Source: Opisthorchis felineus
Taxonomy: Eukaryota; Platyhelminthes; Trematoda; Opisthorchiida; Opisthorchiidae
DNA length: 64,000 nt
Direction: 5' to 3'
Assembly (NCBI GenBank): GCA_004794785.1
Contig: SJOL01008964.1
Location: 486,446 to 550,445, forward strand
A program made the translations under genes and the position numbers. The notes beneath the pieces were generated by a model. That model did no database searches. It saw nothing but the letters and a program-made list of their open reading frames with translations, and was not told where the DNA came from. Positions 45,251 to 55,505 of the stretch are shown one piece after another; positions within the stretch are counted from its first letter, which is position 1, and each line of letters opens with the position of its first letter.

Positions 45251-45857
45251 CGTGAAACATACTTTTTTCGAGTTGTTGAAAAATCGCTTTTTTGCTGATG
45301 CATGGTGCTGTCCGGATGTTTATCGTTGTCCTGATTCCACAGATGCACATGAGGGAAAGGATCATTCCATGTAGAAATTCTATAGAATGATTCGCCAGTT
45401 AATTTCTGATCAGCCTGGTTATTTGGCGGCTTGACCGAACGCTACCCTTTCGAATGTGGTGTTGAATACAACTGCACAATCAAGGAAGAACAAGTTTAAA
45501 TAAAGAGGCCACCAAGCACATCATGTGTCCAGGGTCAGTCGTGTCTCCCCGTAAGCGAATTGCCAGGGATCAGGAGCCACGTAGACTTTCTTGCTTGGTG
45601 AAAGCTAATTCATGGAGCTAACCTCAAGAGGAACGCTGAATCAGTGTGTGAGCGCCGGTTGGATCCTTATTCTGTCGTTCGTAATGCACGCCGAGTCGCC
45701 CAATACGTACTATAGATGATGATCTTCACAACTCACAGTTGCGTGTGTTCAACTTTCCTATGCATCATGGAGTCCTAAATGTGGATCAAGCCTTCTCTTC
45801 TGCTCATAACTCGGCGGTTACTTAAGCCTTTACTCCCTGTCTTTTGATCACTACGAT
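45251..45857. other. No gene recognised
   Basis: No ORF above 60 aa. It ends at the target site CAACTACCGTTGG of the next insertion. Confidence 0.4.
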
Positions 45858-45913
45858 CAACTACCGTTGGTAGTTAATGCATTACTCATAAAGTTGCTGA
45901 AAATTCTTCGACA

Positions 45914-45959
45914 GCCCTCGACCGGTTTCGCCCTTCCAATTTGAGCTCATCAGGTAGGC
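45914..45959 (-). ncRNA. Type I hammerhead ribozyme, family A
   Basis: On minus: GCCTAC (45959-45954), CTGATGA (45953-45947), GCTC/GGGC stem II, GAAA, ACCGGT, C, GAGGGC. One A-A mismatch in stem I; the core is complete. Confidence 0.83.
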
Positions 45960-46112
45960 GCAGTCTCCCAGTTTCCGTCAACCTTATGTTCTACTTGAAA
46001 CCAAATTGCACGAAATTGGTGAAGTACACTCATTTGCAAACAAATTTGGTTTTTGCGAGAGACTTACCTGGAACCCAGCTGAATCTCTCATTGACGGAAA
46101 CTCAGGGACTGC

Positions 46113-46155
46113 GTCCACCTGATGAGCCCCAAGGAAGGCGGAATCGATCATGGGC
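46113..46155 (+). ncRNA. Variant family A hammerhead, ATCGAT stem III
   Basis: CTGATGA (46119-46125), then GCCCC, GGAA in place of GAAA, ATCGAT in place of ACCGGT, and a first stem I mismatch (C-A). Identical in these features to 19801-19843. Confidence 0.72.
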
Positions 46156-46373
46156 TGTCGAAGAATTTCCAGCAACCTTATGAGCAGTGTATTACGTCTA
46201 TACATGTATCGCGATATCTGGAATATCGTGGCAACTGAAACATGAGGCGGCCTGGTGCAGCACATTCAGTTGCTTGGAAACATCATAAACGAGAGATTCA
46301 GCTGGGTTCCAGGTGAGTCTCTCGCAAAACCAAATTTGTTTGCAAATGAGTGAATTTCGCCAACTACTGTTTG

Positions 46374-47544
46374 CCTATCAAATTTCTTCAAGTGGTGGCT
46401 GTTGGCAGTCGGAGAGGAGTGCGCTTTCCCCGATCTCACGTTAATGTGTGCTGACCGCATTGAAATACATTTAGGCAAACAACCTGCTTTAAGAAGACAC
46501 CTGGAGCTTTCAGAAAACTTGAATGTGCAAAAGTTAGACAACATTCTAAGACTCCCCTCTCCTCTTTCAGACAAAGTGTAGTTTTTCGATAATCATAATA
46601 ATTACAATAATCATAATAATTCTGTCCCGGATCCAACTTTTAGCTGTCTGACGATGGCTACTTTCCCTGCATGCCTGGATCGTTCAGTTCGTTTATTATG
46701 GCCGAAATTCTTTGCCGATCTATTCTCAGATGTGGTTATGAGTATTGCCAGTTGTCTGACGCAGATCATTGGAACATTCTTTGTTCCCTGCACAAAATTA
46801 CACTATATTCATGCTGGAATTTTGAGGTTTTTGGGCTGGATGGTCCTGCTTTCTAGAAGGAACGAGAAAGAGTATTACAGAGTATTCTATCGAAGGAGAG
46901 ATACTAACCGGAGAGGTTCGGTGATCCACTGATGGCTGTAATCAGTGGACCTTCCCTCATGCTGCCCCTCCCGGGACGCCAAGAGACCTACCGGAACTCG
47001 CGAGGATTAAGTCAGATGCAAGGACTTACATGAGCAGGATGTTGTGAGGGTGCACCACATCTTACAGAGTGACTAGTGAAAATCTTGGAGAATGGGTCAG
47101 AAGACATATTAAAGAGAAACTCCCCAGCAAGAGATGTTTACGGGCAGAACCAAATCGTCCCTGAGGGCGAACTATCCATTCATTTAGGATTTTGTGGCCA
47201 TGTACCAAAGGGTCCAGTTGCAGCCAATGTATTTATCCTGGTAAACTGCAATGAATTATAAACCAGCTGATTGGTTTCTCAAGCGGTGGCGCTTGCTTTT
47301 CAGAGACTTGAGTGATCGATATCCACAATGCGTTTTATTTAGTCGGGCACTGTAGCTATATTCCTTTCTAAAACTTGAAGGTTCCAGTAGACTTCTGGGG
47401 CATTCTTTCGAGATATTCCTGCGCTTTCCAGCACAACACAGTCTGTTAAACATCTAAATTGGTTTCTTTTCTAATGTTTGCCTCATCAGGTAACAGATCA
47501 AGTGAGTTGTGGTTACTTTTTTTCATGGGGAACTGCAGCCAGTC
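46374..47544. other. No gene recognised
   Basis: (ATAATC/ATAATT)n at 46590-46620. Overlapping ORFs up to 92 aa (46654-46932, plus) without a domain. Confidence 0.4.
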
Positions 47545-47736
47545 TTTTCATTTGTTCAGAAGTAACATCCTTTCGGTGTCTAACTGCCGTGCCACCCGAA
47601 GGAGGCACGAAGGCTGGGCTACTGTCGGGTTGCCCAAGCCTAGACTGGAGCAATCGAGATGCAGAGGCTGGGTTTGAACCATGGGCATTTTGGGTAGTAA
47701 GTTCCCGCTTTAACCACTGAGCTCTCTCGAGCTTCA
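47545..47736 (-). mobile_element. tRNA-derived SINE (family T), copy 2
   Basis: On minus: A-box-like TGGTTAAAGCG (47716-47706), B-box GGTTCAAACCC (47680-47670), then ATCTCGATTGCTCCAGTC, GCCTCCTTCGGGTGGCACGG and AAAGGATGTTAC. Collinear with 8590-8775. The antisense translation (AVPPEGGTKAGLLSGCPSL) resembles spurious fluke hypothetical proteins, which supports a trematode source. Confidence 0.85.
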
Positions 47737-48395
47737 ATCTTTCACCAACTTACTATTTTGGTACGTAACACTTTTGGTTCACCGTACCACAAGTGGCTGA
47801 AGGCGTGATAACAGGATCCGAACGTACCAGTCAGCCACTCATGTCGGTGGGTCTCATTTCCCAGCCTAACTCTTCAGTCCCCTTCTGCGACTGCTTATCT
47901 TAAATAGTCGTGTTTTCGTGACGGGCACAGAGGACCCCCTTGTTTAGGTTTTCTATATTTAGATTTGTCAATTAATTTCCGTGTCTCACGGCTATCTTCG
48001 TGTTGTATCAAGCACCACGCTTCCGTAAGTGCATGATTTCATTCACGCAGGACACCACGTTTTACATCTGAAATTTAATGACCCGCAGCTGCTTTACAGT
48101 GCTCCTTGTCTTTGTCGGCATAGCTTGCTGTCCAAGGAGAGGACAGGTCTCCTCCAGGGATTTATTTCCCGAAAACATTCGCGTATGTTGTGATTCGTGG
48201 TATCGCTACGTTGGTTGCTACCTGCCTCAAGTAGTGATTGCACGTCGGTAGCTTTCTGTCACGTTATGGATACCAAAGTTAGCAGACGTACAGGAGTCAG
48301 AATGGTAGTATATAGTTTGGGTTTCGACTGACAAACAGATTTGTCATTTAGGCACCAGATTTCACTGCTGGTGTATTGCTGTCTATGACAATGAT
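47737..48395. other. No gene recognised
   Basis: No ORF above 60 aa; no repeat noted. Confidence 0.4.
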
Positions 48396-48866
48396 GATGG
48401 CGACTCATTTGAAACTCAGCTGATTCTCTCGTTTATAGTGTTCTTCAACTGAATATATGCTACAAAAATGCTGCTGCATGTTTCAGGTGGTACTATATTC
48501 GATATATCGAGTTATATTTTTTGTCGGATTACACTCTTTATAATGCTGGTCAAACTCTTCGAGTGCTTCAACTGTCTTTTGTCGATACCAGTGCAATTTG
48601 CGAATGACTACATTTCATTGATTACGTGCAAAATAATGTTCAAGTGGAACATATGGTTAATATAGACTTGGGGATTACACCTACCTGATGGATCCCAAGT
48701 AGGACGAAACTGATAGTAGGTTGCCGAAGAGTTTACAGCCAACCTATGAGTAATATGTTCCACCAAGAAAACATACTGCCATACCTCGAATGTCATGTCA
48801 ACTGAGACATGAGGCAACCTATGTCAGCAAATTCATTTGAAGAATGTCACAAACGAAAGATTCGGT
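48396..48866. mobile_element. Family A composite, decayed ribozyme
   Basis: An antisense body (48396-48520) is joined to a sense flank and ribozyme, then tail and sense body (to 48866). Stem I CCTAC/GTAGG is perfect, but the core reads CTGATGG and stem III ACTGAT, which is not palindromic. Confidence 0.75.
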
Positions 48867-51848
48867 GCGTTAGCAACCGTGCCATCGTCCCACCGTGCCA
48901 CTTTGCTATTCAGTGTTTCTTTGGAAGCTGTTCCCGAGCTTCGTGCGTCCACTTCGTGGGCGCCCATAGTTCAGGAAAATTTCAGTGATAAGTTCATGGC
49001 AAACTGAAAAAGGTGTAGTGTTTCTTACTGATGAGCTTTACTGCCATAAGCCTCGACGAGCAGGTTATAGCAGCCAGCTAATTTCCCTTCTCTCGTATGA
49101 CCAGACTGTGGGTTCAGCTTCAGTGACGTCTGTCGGCAGAACCACAATATACACCAGCAGGGGACTTTTCTCAGTGTAAACGATTGGTCGAGACACCTAC
49201 AATTTGGTTTTATGACTCATTCCTGTAGTTGGCGGGTTGGGTATTCAAATGACACATATAACACGGTTTTCTGTCACATATGAGGCAGGATAGATGAACT
49301 AACCTCATTTTACTGGTAACACCTATGGGAGCAAAAGTGCAAGTAACTGATATCAGTAAGCTTGCTAGGCGGCAAATCATATACGCATAGTTTGCAGAAG
49401 GACAACATGGCCTAATGCACATTCAATGCCTCTTTTTATACGTGCAGACAGGCAGTCTATCAGTACGACACTGCGCAAAAAGGGCACAAGCACAGCTTGG
49501 CAACTATGCAGTTTTATTTACTTTCAAAAACGAGTTTTTGTTGGCTTACTACCTCCGCGCTTTTGAAGTTGACCACCATTCATTACTTGACTTGCTCAGC
49601 TATTTGAGTTGTCACTGACTTATTCAGTCTTGAGGGGTTAATTTGTTGGGTATTGTGAATAGTCCTCACAGTTGGAAAAGACACAGAGTAATCGAATTCA
49701 AATTTGACGATTCCCACCAAACGCGTGATTTTCCGACATCACTGTCTACGAGTTCACACACATTTGTCGTAGACATCAAACAGTCGTGCTGTGGTGAATG
49801 TAGCTCAACTTCTAGCCATCTTGTCACCCAAAAACTGCTTTGTGATACACTTCTATTCAGTTGCTGTCTGAAAATACTAACCGTTGCGAATAAATTTGGT
49901 TGAGCAAACAGTCGCACTTTGTGATAGTTGACATCTTGGCTCTCGACTAGTTGTGACCTGTCTCGTAGAGGCAGAGAGGTAGCAACTCATCAAAATGATT
50001 CCTTTAAATCGTGGGCTTCAAGGCCACAGTTCTGGAACCGAAAGCAGTGAGCTGATGCATTGTCACAAAAACGATACAATCAAGAGTAAACGGTCTATAT
50101 TTACTCTGTGAGCAACACCCATAAGCATTAACACCACCTGATTAGCATTGAAAAGTCTAACCACAACAGACACTTCGAATGTACGCTATTGAAGAAAATA
50201 GAATATTGGTGGGTACATGAATGGTCAAAGAGGATTACAATGTCGAAAGGAATTTCATTCAAACGTCGCCATGCTTCAGTGTCTATGATTTTTTGTGGAG
50301 CAGACAATCGTGTTATATTGTGTTCAGTTTGTCAACCCATGCCTAGAATAGTTAGTTATCTGCTGAACTAGAGCTTTCTCTTGGCCTGATAGCACTACCC
50401 ATTGTCAAATCTGACATCAAACAGCTTCTCTGAATTTGTGTCGAAGTCGACTTGCATCCGCATGCGGCACAATCAGACCGTATTCTTGTCTGGTAATAGG
50501 TAGGACCTCCAAGGGAAAATTCATTGTGGTTGTGGATTTCCGACCTGAACAAAGTGGCCTTCCTAATGGAATGACCTTTGTACGGGAAGCATATAGGGAG
50601 AGCTCAATACACCGTGTCGCCGGCTTCCGTTTTAGTATAATCTGAAGTTAGGACGTGCGGAAAAACTTGCTTGCGCGGCTAATCGGAGTGTTTCTTTCCA
50701 CTCACAAAAGAGTGTGCTCCAAACTATGGTCTTTTAACGGAAGCGGAGTACTGAGTCTACTTAGATTACTGAATTTTGGGTCAGTTGTTGGAAGTGGAGC
50801 TTCATGTCTGGTTTAAATGACTCTGTATTCCTTCGAACAGCGGCTGAGGATGGACGGCGGTCTTGATGTTGTCTGGCGACAACGAACAGAATAGGATAGG
50901 TTTGCCCACTCAGTCCATTGCAGAAAAGGATTACGTTTTCTGGGCCAACTGACCTTGAAGAAGTTTGACAGGTTGTGTTTGGATTCAACCACGTGGGTAA
51001 ACTCACTACGTTGAAGCCGGGGTGAAAAATATTCCGAGTTTTTTAAATTTCACTCTACCTTAGCTCCAGCTTTATTCGGTACCCCAGCAACCAAGTAGGA
51101 ACATTTATTTGCCAAACATGTGAACCACAGTGATGTGCTATCACATTGTCAGAGTTGACATTTTTTGGACACAAGTGATTAGTGTAGAGAGGGTAGATGA
51201 GTGAAAGAGTTACTGCGAGAACTCCCACAAACTGCTACATCGGCCTTTCGGCCACTCGTAAGGCCTCTTGAATTTCAGGCGCACGACAACTGGGGGTGTG
51301 CTATTTTGTGAGATCGCAACAATGCTTAACCCTAGTTTTTTGCCGCAAGATTCCTCATCTGGATATCACTCTTGTTTATCCAGCAGGCGCGTGGCAACTA
51401 TGATACGTGTCGAATGAACAAATCACAGCGTGATGAGTGTGTGTGTGTGTGGGAGGGGGGAGCGCAGAACTGGGACGACTTCTACTAATCTGACATCAAA
51501 TTCTATCCTCCACAATGTTGGACTTTGTACGGTGTTATTGACATATGTTTGTGAGCACCATGATATTACGTGCGTGATTGTTTAAAATCAAACTGCGATT
51601 AGCGAATCAGTTGTGGGGAGTCTGCTGTTGCTGGGGTGTGCGTAAGGTGAAGTGGCCCAGCCAGCTGTCATATGTCGTAGCATTTTTTGGACACAGAATG
51701 ATACATGAAATGCGAAACATGACTTATTTGGGATCTGGTTGTGAAAACCAACCGATCTTATGAATGTTCGTGTTGTGGTGAGTAGAATGCTGAGAAAAAC
51801 TCATGGGAGTAGTGAGACTGAGGTGATCATTCTAAGAAACTTATCCAT
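48867..51848. other. No gene recognised
   Basis: (GT)n at 51436-51452. Paired ORFs on both strands at 49643-49917 (86 and 83 aa) are mutual shadows with no domain. Confidence 0.4.
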
Positions 51849-52212
51849 AGTATGGACGTAATACACTACTCATAAGGTTGCTGAAAACTCTTGGACAGCC
51901 CACGACCGGTTTCACCCTTCCATTACGACCTCATCAGGTAGTTGCGGTCCCCGAGTTTTCGTCAACCTGATGTTCTACTTGAACCCGAATTGCACGAAAT
52001 TTGACAAATACACTCATTTGCATACCAATTTGGTTTTCACGGAAGACTCAATTGAATCTCAGATGAATCCTTCGTTTATGATATTTTTCAATCGAATGAA
52101 AATACGCTGCAATATCTCGAGTATCTTACCAACTGAAACACGAGGCGGCACATTCGCAAACGAGATATTCAGCTTGGATTCAGGTAGGTCTCCCTTGAAG
52201 ACAAAATTGGTG
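51849..52212. mobile_element. Family A composite: antisense unit plus sense body
   Basis: The antisense tail, ribozyme and full antisense body (51849-52085) meet a sense body (to 52212) head to head. On minus, CTGATGA (51937-51931), GAAA and ACCGGT are intact. Stem I has four pairs, and stem II is poor (GGTCG against GGGT). Confidence 0.82.
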
Positions 52213-53569
52213 TGTAAATGAGTGTATTTGTCGAATTCAGTAGAACTGGAATGCCAATGGAAAGTGAAGGCAGCACAAGGTAGCATGTGTCTGACACGGT
52301 CATCTGGAGAAGGTTGCATATGATTGAGACGACAAGTCAACGGGTGATATTATGTCTTAGAGGTGAACAGAGTAGTGCCTTTTAAGAGAGTTGGATCCCA
52401 AAGACTGAACGCTTCAGGAAAGCGAACTGAATGGTCCGGCCCCGAATTTTCCCGATGCATGTATTAGGACGCTTTTCAAGAACGCTGCCTCAGGCAGGTG
52501 AATGGTCTGGATATCGAAACTGGAAGGAAATGTTATGGCCTATTAGGTTTCGGATACACAGTACCAAAAGTCCCCTTCAGGTATTGCGAGTGAGGAGCGG
52601 TGTTATACGTGAGGTACAGCCATGCCATCCTCCGGGTTAGTGAGCAACACGATATACACTAGGTGGCAGAGAGAACAGAGTTTGTGCAGCCAATTTTTGT
52701 AGAAAATCAAGAACTGTCTGTCCAGAATCTTGGTTCGGATGTGTTTTAACCAACTAAAGTGTCACCAAGGTGCACTTTTGCACCGTTGAGGGCAACTCCG
52801 AATCTAATATTGATTAATTTAGCCAGTTTATTCAACCCGGACTAGTAATTTAATCAATCCCCTTCCCACACTATCATTTCCGTAACCTGAAGGGTCTTGA
52901 AGAGCCGAGAGAAACAGATGAGCCTGAAGGATCAATGGAACCAACGAGGCGATGTAACAGACGCTGAACCTAGTCGCTAATGAAATATTCCTAGGGATTA
53001 TTTGCATCACTTCACCCAGATGAGCCTGGTGAGTAAATACGTTCAAAACTGTCCTAGCATGTGCGTTCTCCCTTTGTGTTCCATACTAATAAATGGCACC
53101 CCATAACTGGTGCAGTAATTCCTTATGGGAGAGGCTTCAAGAAACTGCACAGGTGATCCTCTCCAGATTTATTTAGGATTTCTCGTGTCCTGAGAGGCCA
53201 GACCCCCTCTTTAGGGAGTCTACGACCTTGATTTCCAAGGAGCAGTTTTACCGTGGACTACGTGACGCATATGAGAACACGGCTGGGGCAGCTTGAGAGG
53301 ACTAAGTCTTGAACGAAAAAGAAACTTTCTGATGTCTCCCTAGATTAACCACTCGAAATTTGAATCTAGAATTCTATTTCAGAGGACTGCACAGGACAAC
53401 GTCCAGCTCAAGTTCTTTTTTCCCAATGCACTCAGTAACATCTTCAAAAGGAAGGCTATCGGTCCTGTTTTGGTTGAATTCATCTAGTGGTTTCAATGAA
53501 CAATATATTGTATGCTAGTACTGGTTCAACTGTTATCGACACCGGTGGTAACTACTGACATTTAGCTGT
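52213..53569. other. No gene recognised
   Basis: ORFs up to 93 aa, the largest overlapping the preceding repeat; nothing recognisable. Confidence 0.4.
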
Positions 53570-53993
53570 CATGCTACAGTGAAGAAAAAACGCACTGGCA
53601 AAATGAAAGGAAAAGGGACAATTGTGAACACATTAGTAGTTTGACGAAAAATGTCCCAGAACAAGGTGCCCACATCTTCAGCGTTGAAGCAAACACATCT
53701 GGGTATGACGCACCAAGCATTAGCTAGAACGTGACAGTATGCTCGTCACTGAGATCGATTACTGTTATTTCTTCTGTGGTTTCCTGCCACACGCAAGGAG
53801 AATTGCGTAGGCTCTAGCCAGGCGAGTAAGGAGGAGAAGCGAAAATCGAGTCTAGTGATTCTCCCCCCTTGGTGTGGACCCACCAGAATGATTGCACCAG
53901 GACAGAAGGATGACTTCAAACGGGAGCGATGTACGCATGAATTCTACAAGTCCCGCAACCGCCTACAACTAAATAACGATTTGTTTAGTACAT
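53570..53993 (+). mobile_element. Diverged repeat copy 2 with family B2 SINE-like 3' end
   Basis: The first part pairs with 36170-36475. The second part (53817-53993) has a hammerhead remnant GAAAATCGAGTC-TAGTG, then TTGGTGTGGACCCACCAGAA and TCCCGCAACCGCCTA, collinear with 55380-55505. The composite suggests a longer parent repeat. Confidence 0.55.
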
Positions 53994-54249
53994 GACGGTT
54001 TGCAATGTCTTGACCGCATTTCAAACATATCCCAATCGCCCTAAGTGACAAGTCTTATTGCTGCTCTGGCGATTCGGATTCCAAATATCGGCTTACACTG
54101 TATATCGTCTTGAATAAGCTGCAACCAACCAACCTCTGCTTTCTTAAAATGCCAGTGAGCGAGTATTTGAGGACACAATATAAGTAAGTAATCTATCTTG
54201 TCGAGTAGATTTCAGGTACATCTCTTTTTCCAACTGAGATTTCGTCCTG

Positions 54250-54480
54250 TAAGTGAAGCCAATCTATGCTGAAAAGCCGAGAAGCTGTTTCATTCTTATT
54301 CGGAATCACCTCGCAAAACTCAGAGAGCTTCCATCCCGCCACCTTCCGGTGAGTAGTTCAACAGCGTTAACCTGCTGATGATTCCATATAAGGATGCTTG
54401 TCGGCTTTTCAGAACAGATTGGCCTCGCTGACAGGACGACATCCCATTTAAAAACTGCCAAATCTCCTCATACCACCATC
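54250..54480. mobile_element. Family B SINE, fold-back pair
   Basis: An antisense SINE (54250-54375) with AAGAATGAAACAGC as hammerhead remnant (minus) is followed by a sense 3' part (54385-54480: GGCTTTTCAGAACAGATTGG, CTGCCAAATCTCCTC). Confidence 0.7.
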
Positions 54481-54559
54481 AATCTATAAGTGGAGGAAGA
54501 ATACTTTCACAAGATGAGTGGAACCTCCATCTGAGAAGTCGTCACCCGAAGGACGAGCG

Positions 54560-54810
54560 GCGCTGTGTTCTGTCCAAATGAGAGCTAATCAGACTGCTGA
54601 TCAGCCACTCGAGGTCAAACCGTTAGGTGTTCAACCACTGGCCGGAAGTTCGCGGGTTCGAAGTTCTCCCAGTTTCGTGGGATGCACACTGCTGATGCTT
54701 CTCCATAAGGATGAAACAATAGTACAATGCTTTTAGGATTTTCAGCATAGGTTGGCTTCACCGACAGGATAAAACTTATATTTAAATTCCTAAAACTGCT
54801 CACACTACCA
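54560..54810 (+). mobile_element. Family B hammerhead SINE, copy with clear B-box
   Basis: Head GTTAGGTGTTCAACCACTGG and B-box GGGTTCGAAGTTC (about 54653-54665) give an RNA polymerase III-type promoter. A hammerhead slot (54684-54730) and the 3' body GATTTTCAGCATAGGTTGGC follow. Confidence 0.78.
54684..54730 (+). ncRNA. Family B hammerhead ribozyme, core insertion
   Basis: CTGATGC (54692-54698) with extra bases before CTCC, a CTCC/GGAT stem II and intact GAAA (54713-54716). Stem I has decayed (GCACACTG against CAATGC). Probably inactive. Confidence 0.6.
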
Positions 54811-54819
54811 TCAATTGAA

Positions 54820-55012
54820 TATCCCAGTTGTGATATCTTTCAACTGAACGTGTAGCACAAGGGCTGTCTTATGTTTCGGTTGATCTAAAAAAATGAGGGA
54901 TTCATTTCTCTCGCATTACCACTGATGGACTTACCTGATGAACCCCAAGGAGGGCAAAACTATCGCTGGGTTGCTGAAGGGATTTCAGCGACCCTGTTAG
55001 TAATGCTGTACA
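54820..55012. mobile_element. Family A element, decayed
   Basis: An antisense body remnant (CAACTGAACGTGTAGCAC) is joined to a sense ribozyme with CTGATGA (54935-54941) but CAAA for GAAA (54955-54958 region) and no palindromic stem III, then tail GTTAGTAATGCTG. Confidence 0.7.
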
Positions 55013-55254
55013 TGTTGAAAAATTTGTTAAAGGTCTAAATTATGGAACATCTCACAGCCCTTGGTGCAACTTTTTGTGACGTGCACTCTAAGGCCAAATC
55101 CCGTATACTGACTTTCGAAAACAGTCTAATCTCAAAAAGCTTCTAAAAAGGCTTCTACCTACTGACGGTTTCCGTTGAAAGCCACCAGATTAAACCAACG
55201 CGACAATCGAGACACTTACTCAACCTTTAAAGCAAGCGTGATTAATATAGATAC

Positions 55255-55505
55255 GTCCAAAGTGCGCTAGTGGAGTAGTGTCAACACTCTCGCCTCGCAT
55301 GTCAGATGTGCAGAGTTCAAAGCCCCGCACGATCCAGAATGTGCACTGCTGATGAGCTCTAATAAGAGTGAAACTCCAGCCTAGTGCGTCCCCCCTTTGG
55401 TTTGGACTCACCAGAATGACGGTAGGACGACTGTTCAAACGAGAGTGATGTGAGCTTGAATTCTAAAAATCCCGCAACCACCTAAGACTAATAAAGATTT
55501 GTCAA
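55255..55505 (+). mobile_element. Family B2 hammerhead SINE
   Basis: A tRNA-like head (TAGTGGAGTAGTGTCAACAC, then B-box-like GAGTTCAAAGCCC) is followed by a nearly intact hammerhead (55343-55387). The 3' body TTGGTTTGGACTCACCAGAA and TCCCGCAACCACCTA is shared with 53850-53993. The 3' body differs from other family B copies, defining a subfamily. Confidence 0.8.
55343..55387 (+). ncRNA. Family B2 hammerhead ribozyme
   Basis: Stem I GCACTG (55343-55348) pairs with TAGTGC (55382-55387, one G-T). The core CTGATGA (55349-55355) and GAAA (55370-55373) are intact. Stem II is GCTC/GAGT. The base expected to be U before the cleavage position is C, and stem III is weak. Structurally the best family B ribozyme here. 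Confidence 0.78.

Larger units (their letters stand above)
45871..46360 (-). mobile_element. Family A two-ribozyme composite, copy 2
   Basis: Reverse complement of 19595-20089 with few differences. Flanks CAACTACCGTTGG (45858-45870) and CAACTACTGTTTG (46361-46373) match at 11 of 13 positions and differ from copy 1's flanks, so this is an independent insertion and not a segmental duplication. It carries the ordinary ribozyme (45914-45959, minus) and the variant one (46113-46155, plus), in the same relative arrangement as copy 1. Confidence 0.9.
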
